64,000 nt of DNA from Labia minor (Eukaryota; Arthropoda; Insecta; Dermaptera; Spongiphoridae). Positions 1-9,370 of this stretch are shown here, piece by piece. Where the stretch lies: NCBI GenBank assembly GCA_963082975.1, contig OY720348.1:69403719-69467718 (forward strand), read 5' to 3'. How positions within the stretch are numbered: the stretch's first letter is position 1; every line of letters starts with the position of its first letter. Made by a program: the position numbers and the translations under genes. The notes beneath the pieces are model-generated. The model did not search any database and was not told the origin of the DNA. It saw nothing but the letters and a program-made list of their open reading frames with translations.

Positions 1-2025
1 ATTTTCAAAAATGAGTTAAAACTCAAAAAGGGTACAGAGAAAAACACAGACGAAAAATTTGAAGAAAATAATGATTCAATCCATAAAGAAGACAATCGCT
101 TTGAATGTAATTATTGTGAGAAAAAATTTAATGTGAAATCAAATTTAAAGACACATTTATTAATTCATTTAGGAGAAAAGCCTTTTAAATGTAATTATTG
201 CGAAAAGAAGTTTAATCAGAAATCACATTTAAATACACATTTATTAATTCATACAGGAGAAAAACCTTTTGAATGTAATTATTGTGAAAAGAAATTTTAT
301 AAGAAATCGGATTTAGCAAAACATTTATTAATTCATACAGGAGAAAAACCTTTGGAATGTAATTATTGCGAAAAGAAGTTTAATCAGAAATCACATTTAA
401 ATACACATATATTAATTCATACAGGAGAAAAACCTTTTGAATGTAATTATTGTAAAAAGAATTTTAATCTGAAATCACATCTAAAAAACCATGTACTAAT
501 TCATACAGGAGAAAAACCTTTTGAATGTAATTATTGTGAAAAGAAATTTAATCGGAAATCACATTTAGATACACATTTATTAATTCATACTGGAGAAAAA
601 CCTTTTGAATGTAATTATTGTGAAAAGAAATTTAATCATAAAATATCTTTAAAATCACATTTATTAATTCATACTGGAGAAAAACCTTTTGAATGTAATT
701 ATTGTAAAAAGAAATTTAATTTGAAATCAACTTTAAAAACACATTTATTAATTCATACAGGAGAAAAACTTTTTGAATGTAATTATTGTGAAAAGAAATT
801 TAATCATAAAATATCTTTAAAATCACATTTATTAATTCATACTGGAGAAAAACCTTTTGAATGTAATTATTGTAAAAAGAAATTTAATTTGAAATCAACT
901 TTAAAAACACATTTATTAATTCATACAGGAGAAAAACTTTTTGAATGTAATTATTGTGAAAAGAAATTTAATCATAAAATATCTTTAAAAACACATTTAT
1001 TAATTCATACAGGAGAAAAACCTTTTGAATGTAATTATTGTGAAAAGAAATTTATTACAAAATCACATTTAACTCAGCATTTATTAAATCATACAGGAGA
1101 AAAACCTTTTGAATGTAATTATTGCGAAAAGAATTTTAATCTGAAATCAACTTTGAAAAAACATTTATTAATTCATACAGGAGAAAAACCTTTTGAATGT
1201 AATTATTGTGAAAAGAAATTTAATGATAAATCAAATTTAAATAGACATTTATTAATTCATACAGGAGAAAAACCTTTTGAATGTGATTATTGTAAAAAGA
1301 AATTTATTCGGAAATCACTTTTAAAATCACATTTATTAATTCATACAGGAGAAAAGCCTTTTGAATGTAATTATTGTGAAAAGAAATTTATTACAAAATC
1401 ACATTTAACTCAGCATTTATTAAATCATACAGGAGAAAAACCTTTTGAATGTAATTATTGCGAAAAGAATTTTAATCTGAAATCAACTTTGAAAAAACAT
1501 TTATTAATTCATACAGGAGAAAAACCTTTTGAATGTAATTATTGTGAAAAGGAATTTAATGATAAATCAGATTTAAATAGACATTTACTAATTCATACAG
1601 GTGAAAAACCTTTTGAATGTAATTATTGTGAAAAGAAATTTAATCGGAAATCACTTTTAAAATCACATTTATTAATTCATACAGGAGAAAAGCCTTTTGA
1701 ATGTAATTATTGTGAAAAGAAATTTATTACAAAATCACATTTAACTTTGCATTTATTAAATCATACAGGAGAAAAACCTTTTGAATGTAATTATTGTAAA
1801 AAGAATTTTAATCAGAAATCAAATTTAAAAACACATTTATTAATTCATACAGGAGAAAAACCTTTTGAATGTAATTATTGTAAAAAGAATTTTAATCAGA
1901 AATCACATTTAAAATCACATTTATTAAATCATACAGGAGAAAAACCTTTTGAATGTAATTATTGTAAAAAGAAATTTAATAGAAAATCACAATTAAATAA
2001 ACATTTATTAATCCATAATGTTTGA
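1..2025 (+). CDS. ZNF-A: poly-C2H2 zinc-finger protein, exon 2 (5' end outside window)
   Basis: Nuclear DNA-binding protein of the C2H2 class, predicted from sequence; target unknown. The frame is open from base 1, so the apparent Met at 133 lies inside finger 1 and is not the start; exon 1 and the first part of exon 2 must lie left of the window. After a 34-codon linker matching the paralogues there are 23 tandem fingers of 28 residues (84 bp), pattern C-x2-C-x12-H-x3-H with TGEKPFEC linkers, ending IHNV and TGA at 2023-2025. All zinc ligands are intact. Fingers 7-8 and 9-10 are nearly the same 168-bp unit, and fingers 12-14 resemble 16-18, so the array has grown by internal duplication. It has no recognisable KRAB, BTB or SET domain in the visible part. 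Confidence 0.9.
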   Translation: MFKNELKLKKGTEKNTDEKFEENNDSIHKEDNRFECNYCEKKFNVKSNLKTHLLIHLGEKPFKCNYCEKKFNQKSHLNTHLLIHTGEKPFECNYCEKKFYKKSDLAKHLLIHTGEKPLECNYCEKKFNQKSHLNTHILIHTGEKPFECNYCKKNFNLKSHLKNHVLIHTGEKPFECNYCEKKFNRKSHLDTHLLIHTGEKPFECNYCEKKFNHKISLKSHLLIHTGEKPFECNYCKKKFNLKSTLKTHLLIHTGEKLFECNYCEKKFNHKISLKSHLLIHTGEKPFECNYCKKKFNLKSTLKTHLLIHTGEKLFECNYCEKKFNHKISLKTHLLIHTGEKPFECNYCEKKFITKSHLTQHLLNHTGEKPFECNYCEKNFNLKSTLKKHLLIHTGEKPFECNYCEKKFNDKSNLNRHLLIHTGEKPFECDYCKKKFIRKSLLKSHLLIHTGEKPFECNYCEKKFITKSHLTQHLLNHTGEKPFECNYCEKNFNLKSTLKKHLLIHTGEKPFECNYCEKEFNDKSDLNRHLLIHTGEKPFECNYCEKKFNRKSLLKSHLLIHTGEKPFECNYCEKKFITKSHLTLHLLNHTGEKPFECNYCKKNFNQKSNLKTHLLIHTGEKPFECNYCKKNFNQKSHLKSHLLNHTGEKPFECNYCKKKFNRKSQLNKHLLIHNV

Positions 2026-2104
2026 AAAATACCATTAATAATGAAAACAGCATTTTCTTTAATTATAGTTTAATAACTTTATAGCACAAATTATAGTTTA
2101 AATC

Positions 2105-2110
2105 AATAAA
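2105..2110 (+). promoter_or_regulatory. poly(A) signal of ZNF-A
   Basis: AATAAA lies 80 bp after the ZNF-A stop. The same hexamer lies in the equivalent position behind ZNF-B (29701-29706) and ZNF-C (38675-38680), within a 3' UTR that aligns between the genes. Confidence 0.6.
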
Positions 2111-2299
2111 AATCTCATTTATTAAACTTTGTATTTGTATTTACTATTTTATTTGCTTTATTAATAAATACATTATTACTAATTATCTATTTTCTATTAC
2201 ATTTTATTATCCATATGTTAATTTATTTAATATTTATTTTTACAATTCTAAATTATGTCCAATGATTCCTTCATTTTACTATTCTATAATTGTAAATAA

Positions 2300-2470
2300 A
2301 AAGAAACTTTATAAAAATCCTTATTTTAATTCTTACACGAGAAAAGCATTTTAAATTTCATTTAATCATATTTACATTTTCATTTAGAAATTTATACAGT
2401 TAAAATGTTTTTACGTATGAAATTATTGTAAAAAGAATATTATTTAACATTTATTAATACACACTGTTGG
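2300..2470 (+). pseudogene. fossil zinc fingers downstream of ZNF-A
   Basis: After the stop and 3' UTR there are decayed finger fragments: text resembling ...TREKHF..., then a Tyr/Cys-like piece and ...HLLIHT-like ends, with stops and frame breaks. A similar fossil sits at 38895-39043 behind ZNF-C, so the fragment predates the duplication. Confidence 0.5.
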
Positions 2471-3215
2471 AGTAAAAGGCGTATTAATGCTGACTAAAGA
2501 TTATTTTTGATTCTTTCTTTGATTAATGTTATATACTTTATAGTTTTAGGTTCATTTCTTTAAAATTTTATATATTTAGCTGATTATTAATATTAATGAT
2601 TGTATTTCGGTCAAATTTTTAATTTTTACAAGGGTGTGCAATATGGATATACTTATTGTAATTAATTCATTGTATATAATGTGTGTGTGTGTGAAAAATT
2701 TGCTTTATATTTTCAATTCTTTAAATGTTATTGATAATATATCTTTATTACCTGGAACACTGAGCTATCGCTCGATCCTTTGACAAATTTATTCAATTTA
2801 TTATTATTTCTGTATTAAACTTTAAAAATTTTACAATTTTTTAATTAATTATTTCAATTGTTAAATGCGTTTTCTAAAAATGGCCCATCAAAAATTTGTA
2901 TCCTAAAATGGTACAAATTAATTAAAATAACTTGTTTTTCATTTCAAGATGAAAAATGGATTCAAATTTACTTGATACAATATTTGATCCTATACTATAT
3001 ATATTTTGTTATAATTAGATGGCTTCAGTTTAATATTTTTCAAAATAGCAATAGCTTATCGACTGTATCAACCACACACACACACACACACACACAAGGA
3101 TTACTACTCATAACAATATAAATTCTGAAATTATATTGACACCTGTACTTGTCTATATTTGAATTAAGAAAGGAGGTTATATTTTTTCTTTTTATTTCTA
3201 ATAATCAAATATCAC
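2471..3215. other. AT-rich gap with microsatellites, no gene seen
   Basis: Holds a short (TG)n near 2680 and a (CA)n at about 3072-3095. A frame at 2858-3121 is low complexity and translates the CA repeat; no domain or paralogue supports it. Confidence 0.5.
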
Positions 3216-3218
3216 TTA

Positions 3219-3752
3219 GGCCCGATTCACACACAAGTGGCGTATGGCACTGGCGTGGTTCTGGCGTGGTTCTTAAGATTATGTGAGTAAATTATTTTAA
3301 TTAAGAAAATTTGATCTCATAATTGGATTTTCACGTAAGATTTTAATATATAATATATTTTTTAATATTATTTTTATAGTAGTTTAGTGTTATGCTAATT
3401 TTATATTTTATTTTTATTTTGTTTACTTTGATTTTTTTTTAAATAAATTAATAACATTTAAAGTAGCATAAAAAAAGTAGCACAAAAAACACGTTTTTAT
3501 AATTAAATGCTGGCAAAATATAAAATTTGATTAAAAAGTTGAAATGAATAATGAAATGGTCTAGAAGTGGCGTGCAAAGTCCCTACGAGCCACCGGTCGC
3601 GTCGGAGTGGAGTGGTCTTCGTGCCATTTTCCACGCCTCCAACACGCCATATCTGTGGGTATTGAGTCATAAGCTAATGCAATTACATTAACAAACCTGT
3701 TCCACGCCAGAACCACGCCAGTGCCATACGCCACTTGTGTGTGAATCGGGCC
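3219..3752. mobile_element. PIF/Harbinger-like MITE with about 50-bp TIRs
   Basis: The left end begins GGCCCGATTCACACACAAGT and its reverse complement closes the element at 3752; the match runs about 50 bp and contains repeats of the TGGCGTGG type. It is flanked on both sides by TTA (3216-3218, 3753-3755), the 3-bp target duplication usual for PIF/Harbinger. The interior has no coding capacity, so it is non-autonomous. Confidence 0.75.
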
Positions 3753-3761
3753 TTATATCTT

Positions 3762-5316
3762 TTTTTTTTTTTTTTTTTTTTTTTGGAAGGGGGAAATCCT
3801 CATGGACACTCGAAGGATGTTATTCGAGTAGTGTCGGACTCTTACCGACTAAAACCTTCCTCCCATAGGATGATACTCCTCCCGGAACTGTAGCGAACAT
3901 TGCTCAGGAGGAAGACCTTTAAGGGGGCGTGGATGTTATGTGAGCCCCCAAATGCTCTTCTAAATCTTTTTTCTGCATGATGTTTCTGCACATGCCAGCA
4001 ACTTTGTCCCAATTTTCCTGGTTTTTAAGCATCGTGTCGATAAAGTTGTCAGCTGTAATTTTGTGCCCAAGACTGGCCTCTGTACTTTTTCTAATGCCCT
4101 CCCATCTGCAGCAGGTGAAGATGGTGTGCTCAGGGGTCTCGGAAACCAAACATCTCGGGCATAGGTCGTCGGCTTTTTTACCAAATCTTTTGAGGTAACT
4201 CGCGAAGTTACCGTGCCCTCCTAGCACCTGCGTCAGATAATAGTCCAGGTCACCGTGGTTCCGCAGGCACCACCTTCTCAGGTCCGTGATAAGGGTGTAA
4301 GTCCATCTTCCAGTATGGACCGTATTCCACCTGTCCTGCCATATGTCAAACAGCCGTTCCCTGTTTGCGGGCCCTGTCGAGCCGTCACTATCGTAGTTCC
4401 AACTCCTCTCATAGGCAAGCAAGTCGATAGGAGGAACTGCCGCAATCACTTGCACCGCACACGCAGAGATCGTCCTATAGGCTCTGGTGACTCGTATTAA
4501 CGTACTCCTTTGAGTCCTGATTAATAAGTCCCTATTCTTGGCAACACTCAACGCGTCCACCCATACAGGTGCCGCGTAAAGTAGTATAGAGTTTACCACA
4601 GAGCTCAAAATTTTCCTCTTGGAGGTTGATGGTCCACCTATTCTGGGCATCAATTTATATAGTGCCATAGCAGATTTGTTGGCCTTTTCTATTGCCTTTC
4701 TGATATGTTCTCCCCATTTGAGGCTCTTATCCAGTATAACACCCAGATATTTCATGCTATTGTTAGCCTCGATATTGGTCCCTAGTATGTTCATTGACAG
4801 GTCGCCAACGTTTTTCTTTCCTGTGAATCTAACTATCTCCGTCTTCTGGGGTGCTAGTGTGAGTTCCCTTTCTGTCATCCATTTGTTGATTTTAGCAGCA
4901 ATTTCTTTGGCTTTTTCACAGAGCCCTTCCTTTGTTTTATCAATCACTACTGCTATAAGGTCATCGGCAAAGGCGATCAGCCTGCAGTCCGGCGCAACAT
5001 CCAGGCGCAGAACCCCGTCGTATAAAATGTTCCATAATAATGGTCCCAGAACGGATCCCTGAGGAACTCCGCAGGTTACCCTTCTGGACCTTCCGTCGAC
5101 TGTTATACACCTGTTGGTAAAATAATTTTTAACTAGGGTAATCAGATATGAAGATATCTGTCTTCGTTCAAGTTCTTTTACGATATGACTCCATGATGCA
5201 GTGTTAAATGCATTTTTAACATCTACAGCGAGTCCCAGGCACAGTTCTCTATTTCTCCAATTGCCCTGCATTGCGCTTCGAGCCATTTTAGAAACTTCCA
5301 GTATGGCTTCTGTGGT
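3762..5316 (-). mobile_element. 5'-truncated R1-like non-LTR retrotransposon
   Basis: Minus-strand LINE ending in a poly(A) tract, seen as the T run at about 3761-3784. It is flanked by a direct repeat of 13 bp (GGCCTTATATCTT at 3749-3761 and 5317-5329), the signature of target-primed reverse transcription. The 5' part (gag-like ORF, endonuclease and N-terminal RT) is missing. The left target copy overlaps the last bases of the Harbinger-like MITE. Confidence 0.85.
3919..5316 (-). CDS. R1-clade-like reverse transcriptase, C-terminal part of ORF2
   Basis: Reverse transcriptase for LINE retrotransposition. The frame is open to the truncation point, with ten codons upstream of the Met at 5286. 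From that Met: RT motif A VDVKNAFNTASW (Asp22), motif B GVPQGSVLGPLLWN (about 73-86), catalytic FADD (106-109), thumb region with KYLGV, and a C-terminal CX2CX7HX4C knuckle near the end (CPRC...EHTIFTC). The motif A/B wording and this knuckle suit the R1 group; Jockey-group relatives remain possible. Catalytic residues are intact, but without the 5' half the copy cannot be autonomous. Confidence 0.85.
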   Translation of the reverse strand, partial: TTEAILEVSKMARSAMQGNWRNRELCLGLAVDVKNAFNTASWSHIVKELERRQISSYLITLVKNYFTNRCITVDGRSRRVTCGVPQGSVLGPLLWNILYDGVLRLDVAPDCRLIAFADDLIAVVIDKTKEGLCEKAKEIAAKINKWMTERELTLAPQKTEIVRFTGKKNVGDLSMNILGTNIEANNSMKYLGVILDKSLKWGEHIRKAIEKANKSAMALYKLMPRIGGPSTSKRKILSSVVNSILLYAAPVWVDALSVAKNRDLLIRTQRSTLIRVTRAYRTISACAVQVIAAVPPIDLLAYERSWNYDSDGSTGPANRERLFDIWQDRWNTVHTGRWTYTLITDLRRWCLRNHGDLDYYLTQVLGGHGNFASYLKRFGKKADDLCPRCLVSETPEHTIFTCCRWEGIRKSTEASLGHKITADNFIDTMLKNQENWDKVAGMCRNIMQKKDLEEHLGAHITSTPP

Positions 5317-5329
5317 GGCCTTATATCTT

Positions 5330-5623
5330 ATTTATAATGTAATCTAAAAAACATTTTAATTAATTAATTATAATTTATTTATTAATAGTAGATCAAATTT
5401 ATTCAACAATTTATTTGAAATTCCTTCCTTTATAATTGTTCATATGTATTATATGTTGTTAACCTCATGAATATTATTTTTTTGGGTGGGGGAAAATAAA
5501 TATATTTCGTAATTTTATTCTAAAATATTATTGAAATAAATATTTTTAATTTTATTTCGAAATTAAATAAAAATTTTAAAATATTTTAAATATAAAAAAA
5601 TATTAATACAATATCAATTAAAA
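5330..5623. other. AT-rich spacer, no feature seen
   Basis: Very AT-rich simple sequence between the LINE and the next repeat; no ORF or paired ends recognised. Confidence 0.4.
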
Positions 5624-5625
5624 AA

Positions 5626-6437
5626 TAAGCTGGAGTGTCTCCACTCGACTATCTCGCAATTTGAATTGGATTAAATAACATAATATATTATATTTAAATT
5701 AAATTTAATTAATTATAAATTATAAATAATAAATATTAAACCAGCGCATGTTTGGCTTTTTATTGATGGCACCATGGCACGTGTTGGCGCGTGAGATGTG
5801 CAGTGTTAAAAAATTAATTCTGGTACTTTCTGCAATTCAATCAAGCTGAAATTCTATATATAGCAGTTTTATACAATTATTAATCATGTGAAAAATTATC
5901 AAACATCTATCTTTATTTTTACGGTCACTTTAGAGCAGAGGTTCCCAAAGTGGTCTATTTTGACCTGCAAGAGGTCTACGGCAGGTAAATCGTTTTTCCG
6001 AGATGGCTTTTGAAACAAGACTCTAAAAAAATGGTTAAAAAAAAAAAAAAAAAATTTATAAAAAATCAAAATCAATTTAAAATCAAAACCGAAAAACATG
6101 GCAAGGGGTCTACGACACAAAAAAGTTTGGGAACCTATGATTTAGAAGAAAAAAACAAAAACGTGGTAGGTAATGACCCTCTTCCGGTTGAGCTACATTT
6201 CTCAAAAGTTGATAGAAAACTACGAATTTTGAATAATGTCCATATACCAAATTTCATTATTCTAACTCAAACCGTTTTTGCGTAATCTTGTCTACATACA
6301 CACATACTAACATTTACACACACACACACACACAGAGACAGACATTTTTTTCAACCTTAGTGAAAATGACTCAGGGGCCTTCAAAACCTATAAAAAAATT
6401 AAAATCTCGACATCGAAAGTTTTGGCGAGATAGTAAA
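5626..6437 (+). mobile_element. HINE-like repeat (family H), copy 1, interrupted by a hAT MITE
   Basis: Interspersed repeat of about 600 bp seen at least seven times here. It starts AAGCTGGAGTGTCTCCACTC followed by GACTATCTCGC and ends with GGCGAGATAGTAA, an inverted match to the start. A (CA)n tract lies in the 3' third. Complete copies have ACTATCTC-TGGC-GAGATAGT as a 3' hairpin; this copy has lost the left arm. No target duplication is evident and there is no coding capacity. Confidence 0.65.
5936..6139. mobile_element. hAT MITE inside repeat H copy 1
   Basis: Ends CAGAGGTTCCCAAA and TTTGGGAACCTATG form hAT-type TIRs. Flanks CTTTAGAG (5928-5935) and ATTTAGAA (6140-6147) are an 8-bp target duplication with two differences. 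It is 204 bp with A-rich interior and no ORF. Confidence 0.75.
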
Positions 6438-6439
6438 AA

Positions 6440-7160
6440 TGATATAATTAAAAAGTTTAATAATAACAAGAGAATAAAATAATAATTATTTTGAGTGCAC
6501 ATCTTAAATTTTTTAAATTAATTTTTAAAATTGTCCAGGGGTTGTTCACTCTAAAATTGGTAAAAAGCAAAGAAACGGTTTTTTTTGTCATAACACATGA
6601 GTATATAAAAAAATCATTTTTTCCCTTTGAACCAATTTTGGATTACACTTCAAGATGATTTTATAAACACATCCTGTTTTTTTATTTTATTCTCATACAC
6701 ATCATTAATTTAATCCCATTTATTTTGAACAATAATGTAGATATTTTTCATTTAGAAAAATAATTAAAATTATAAAATTTACTCACAAATTTAAAAAAAA
6801 AAATTCAATAGATTTTTTGAGTTTGTTAATGTGGATTTTTTTTTATATTTCTAAACTGAATGATTTTTATTTAATAAGTTAATGCTTATTTTGTCATAGA
6901 ACAATCTTTTTTTTTAAAATATAACACTTGTTAAAATTTTAAATTAAAAATAATAATCATCATAATAATTAAATGGACAAAATGAAGGGTTCTAAAGAAT
7001 TCATTTAAAAAAAATTATAAATAAATATAACGTTATTTTTTTTAATATTATAAATTATTTTCATTTGTTGTTTAATTTTATTATTAATAATTATTATGAT
7101 GAATGAAGTTAGTCACTCAATCGCATCAGATTTTTTTGCTTTTATTGTTAAATCATCTTT
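6440..7160. other. AT-rich gap, no gene seen
   Basis: Runs of A and T with no supported ORF, RNA or paired terminal repeat. Confidence 0.4.
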
Positions 7161-7441
7161 AGGCGCCATTGGGTGTGCGGGTAGCGAACCTGCCTCACAT
7201 TCACATGGTCCCGGGTTCAAGTCCCAGGCCTGGCAAGGGAATTTCCCTAGCTGGGGTCTATGGGACGGAGTCAACCCAGCCACCGGGAACAATATTGGGG
7301 AAAAGCTAATTGATAGCGCCTCCGATCAAGAAAATCAAGGTAAAAGGTTGAGAGGACCCGTTGTACTAATCATAGGACACCTCATTGATATAACCGGCTT
7401 GATAGGCGTTGTCTTTGCGTTAGACGTACAAAGTCAGAGGG
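7161..7441 (+). mobile_element. tRNA-derived SINE (family S1), copy 1
   Basis: The 5' part resembles a tRNA gene: an A-box-like stretch after TGGGTGTGCGGG and a clear B box GGTTCAAGTCC at 7214-7224. A conserved body follows (GCGCCTCCGATCAAGAAAAT; GGTTGAGAGGACC; CGGCTTGATAGGCGTT; GTACAAAGTCAGAGG), then a T-rich tail. Five other copies or fragments occur here. The 175-codon frame overlapping it is the repeat read through and not a gene. Confidence 0.75.
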
Positions 7442-8540
7442 TTTTTTTTTTCTTTTTTGTTAAATCTTCAACAATTATCCAAAAAAAAAACCAAACAAAT
7501 AAAAGAAAAAGAGATTATATTATTTATATTCTTTGGACATCTCCAAAAAATATTACTAATGATAATAAAAATAATTTTAGAATTAAAGTTCTAAAATATT
7601 TACTTTATGCAGCAGTACTGTGACTGGAAGCAGTGATAAAATATAGATATGAATGTCGGGTCAAATGAATAACGAGCGTATGCGAGCCGTGAAATACGGC
7701 AACGTAAGAACTCGGTTCTGGTTAGAGAATGAAAAATCCAAGAATCAGTCTTAAATCATGAGACGAGTAAAGACGAGAATAGCTGTGACAGAAAGAAGGA
7801 CCATTTGGTGTCATCGGTCTATCGCATGCAATTAAGAAGGTGGAATTGAGCCTGTCGAGCAAATGTTTATTCCCATATCATTTTGAATAATAATATCTAA
7901 AGGGTTTAAGCGATGGGGGTTGGATTTAAAATAAAATTGGTTATTTGTCAATCGGTTTTCAGAAATAAATAACTCGGCAAATCTCATTTTAATTCTCTAG
8001 CTATCAATCACACTTTCGGTGGGTAGGGGGGTGGGGGAAACAATTTCATACACAAATCGGTATTTCAATGAAACATAACAAAGAACAAACAATTCTTTAT
8101 TGAATTCATCTTTTCTCAATCCTTTTAAAAGAATCTCTCCTCACCCTTTTGCAACTTTTCTCTTTGCATTAATATCCCACAAAGTTCTTTACTCAGTTAA
8201 TTTTCATTTTCAAAAATTTATTAATACCTGGATCAAAGAATGTAGTGTACTTCATTATACATCTACATTTCTAGCCCTTTCATCAATTCTCGAAAAGTAA
8301 ATATCTCAAAGAATCTTATTTACATTCGTTCTTTAATGTTGATGTAACCAAGCTTATTATTAATTTAAGCAAACAGACCAAAGATTAAATTACAGTGAAA
8401 ATAAATAAAATAATTCTGTTTTTTTTTTCTTATTCTTAACCCGTTCAAATAGATATTTATTTAATATTTTTGGAATAATAAATGTTCAATTATAATTATT
8501 CTAATTGTTTTTTTTTCTAGAATTGTAAATAATAAAAAAA
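7442..8540. other. non-coding gap, no gene seen
   Basis: 7620-7870 is less AT-rich than its surroundings, but no frame or RNA fold is convincing. A 66-codon frame at 8100-8300 has no recognisable domain. Confidence 0.4.
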
Positions 8541-8830
8541 TCCTCCGACTTTTGTACATCCTACAAAAAGACAGCGCTTACCAAGTCGGTTGACGTCTAA
8601 GCGGGATAAAGGTGTTATATGATCAGTACGGATCCTTTCAACCTTAATCCTGATTTTCTTGATCGGAGGCGCTACTTTTTATCAAGTAGAATTCCTATTT
8701 TACCTCAGAGGCTGGGTGGATTCCATCCCTTAGATACCAGCTAGTGAAATTCCCTTGACAGGCACGAGATTTGAACCTGGGACCAGAAGGATGTGAGCCA
8801 ACAGCATTGACCTCGAGACTGTGTCCCGTC
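8541..8830 (-). mobile_element. tRNA-derived SINE S1, copy 2
   Basis: Reverse orientation of the S1 body (CCTCCGACTTTTGTAC...; TTGATCGGAGGCGCTAC) with a B-box complement GATTTGAACC near 8769 and a tRNA-like head up to about 8830. Confidence 0.7.
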
Positions 8831-8910
8831 TTAATGCAAGTAATGATTTATTGAATTTTTTTTTTAATTTCAATTCATATAATTTCATTCATCATAAGAA
8901 TACTAAAAAA

Positions 8911-8984
8911 ATTTTCAATGTTGAGATTTTGAGTTTTTTATACGTTTTGTAGACAAGATTACGCAAAAACGATTTGATCTAGTA
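8911..8984 (-). mobile_element. repeat H copy 2, 3' part (split by the tandem hAT pair)
   Basis: Minus-strand H sequence (TTTTCAATGTTGAGATTTTG, then GTAGACAAGATTACGCAAAA), with the CA-repeat segment deleted. The rest resumes at 15724, so two hAT elements were inserted into this copy. Confidence 0.65.
8977..8984. repeat. target-site duplication ATCTAGTA, left of hAT pair
   Basis: An identical octamer occurs at 15716-15723, right of the second hAT. It brackets the pair rather than one element. Confidence 0.85.
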
Positions 8985-9370
8985 CATAGGTTCTTAAACT
9001 TATGTACTCCACGGACCCCCACTTGAAAAAATTTTTTTTGACGGACCCCCATCACAACTTTAGGTACTTTTCGTCATTTTATTAATTAATTTCTGGCTTA
9101 CGATCTCATAAGGACAAGGATATATGATGAATATTTCTAACAGTGATTGGTGAATAACGATTTTTTTGCATATTGTAGAACACATTTTATTAGAAATTAT
9201 AATATTGAAGAAAGAAAATACAAACATTGTCATAGCAACAAATCTCACAAATTATAATGGGTACTTACATTAAATTCATATAAATATTTTATAATTTTTT
9301 TCAGAAAATATTAAATAAGAAATATTTTAAAAAATAACTGCATCTATCTCATTAAATATAACTTACATAT

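Noticed and set aside
133-135. Met at 133 as the start of ZNF-A
   Set aside because: The frame is open to base 1 and this Met is inside finger 1; paralogues place the start in an upstream exon.
133-2025. Direct repeats at 84-bp spacing, CRISPR-like at first glance
   Set aside because: The period is 28 codons of a C2H2 finger; repeats are coding and vary at helix positions.
2858-3121. 87-codon frame
   Set aside because: Low complexity, ends in a translated CA microsatellite.
6288-6482. 64-codon frame with THTHT run
   Set aside because: It is the CA tract and 3' end of repeat H.
7096-7623. 175-codon frame as a gene
   Set aside because: It is the S1 SINE read through plus AT-rich sequence; other S1 copies do not keep the frame.
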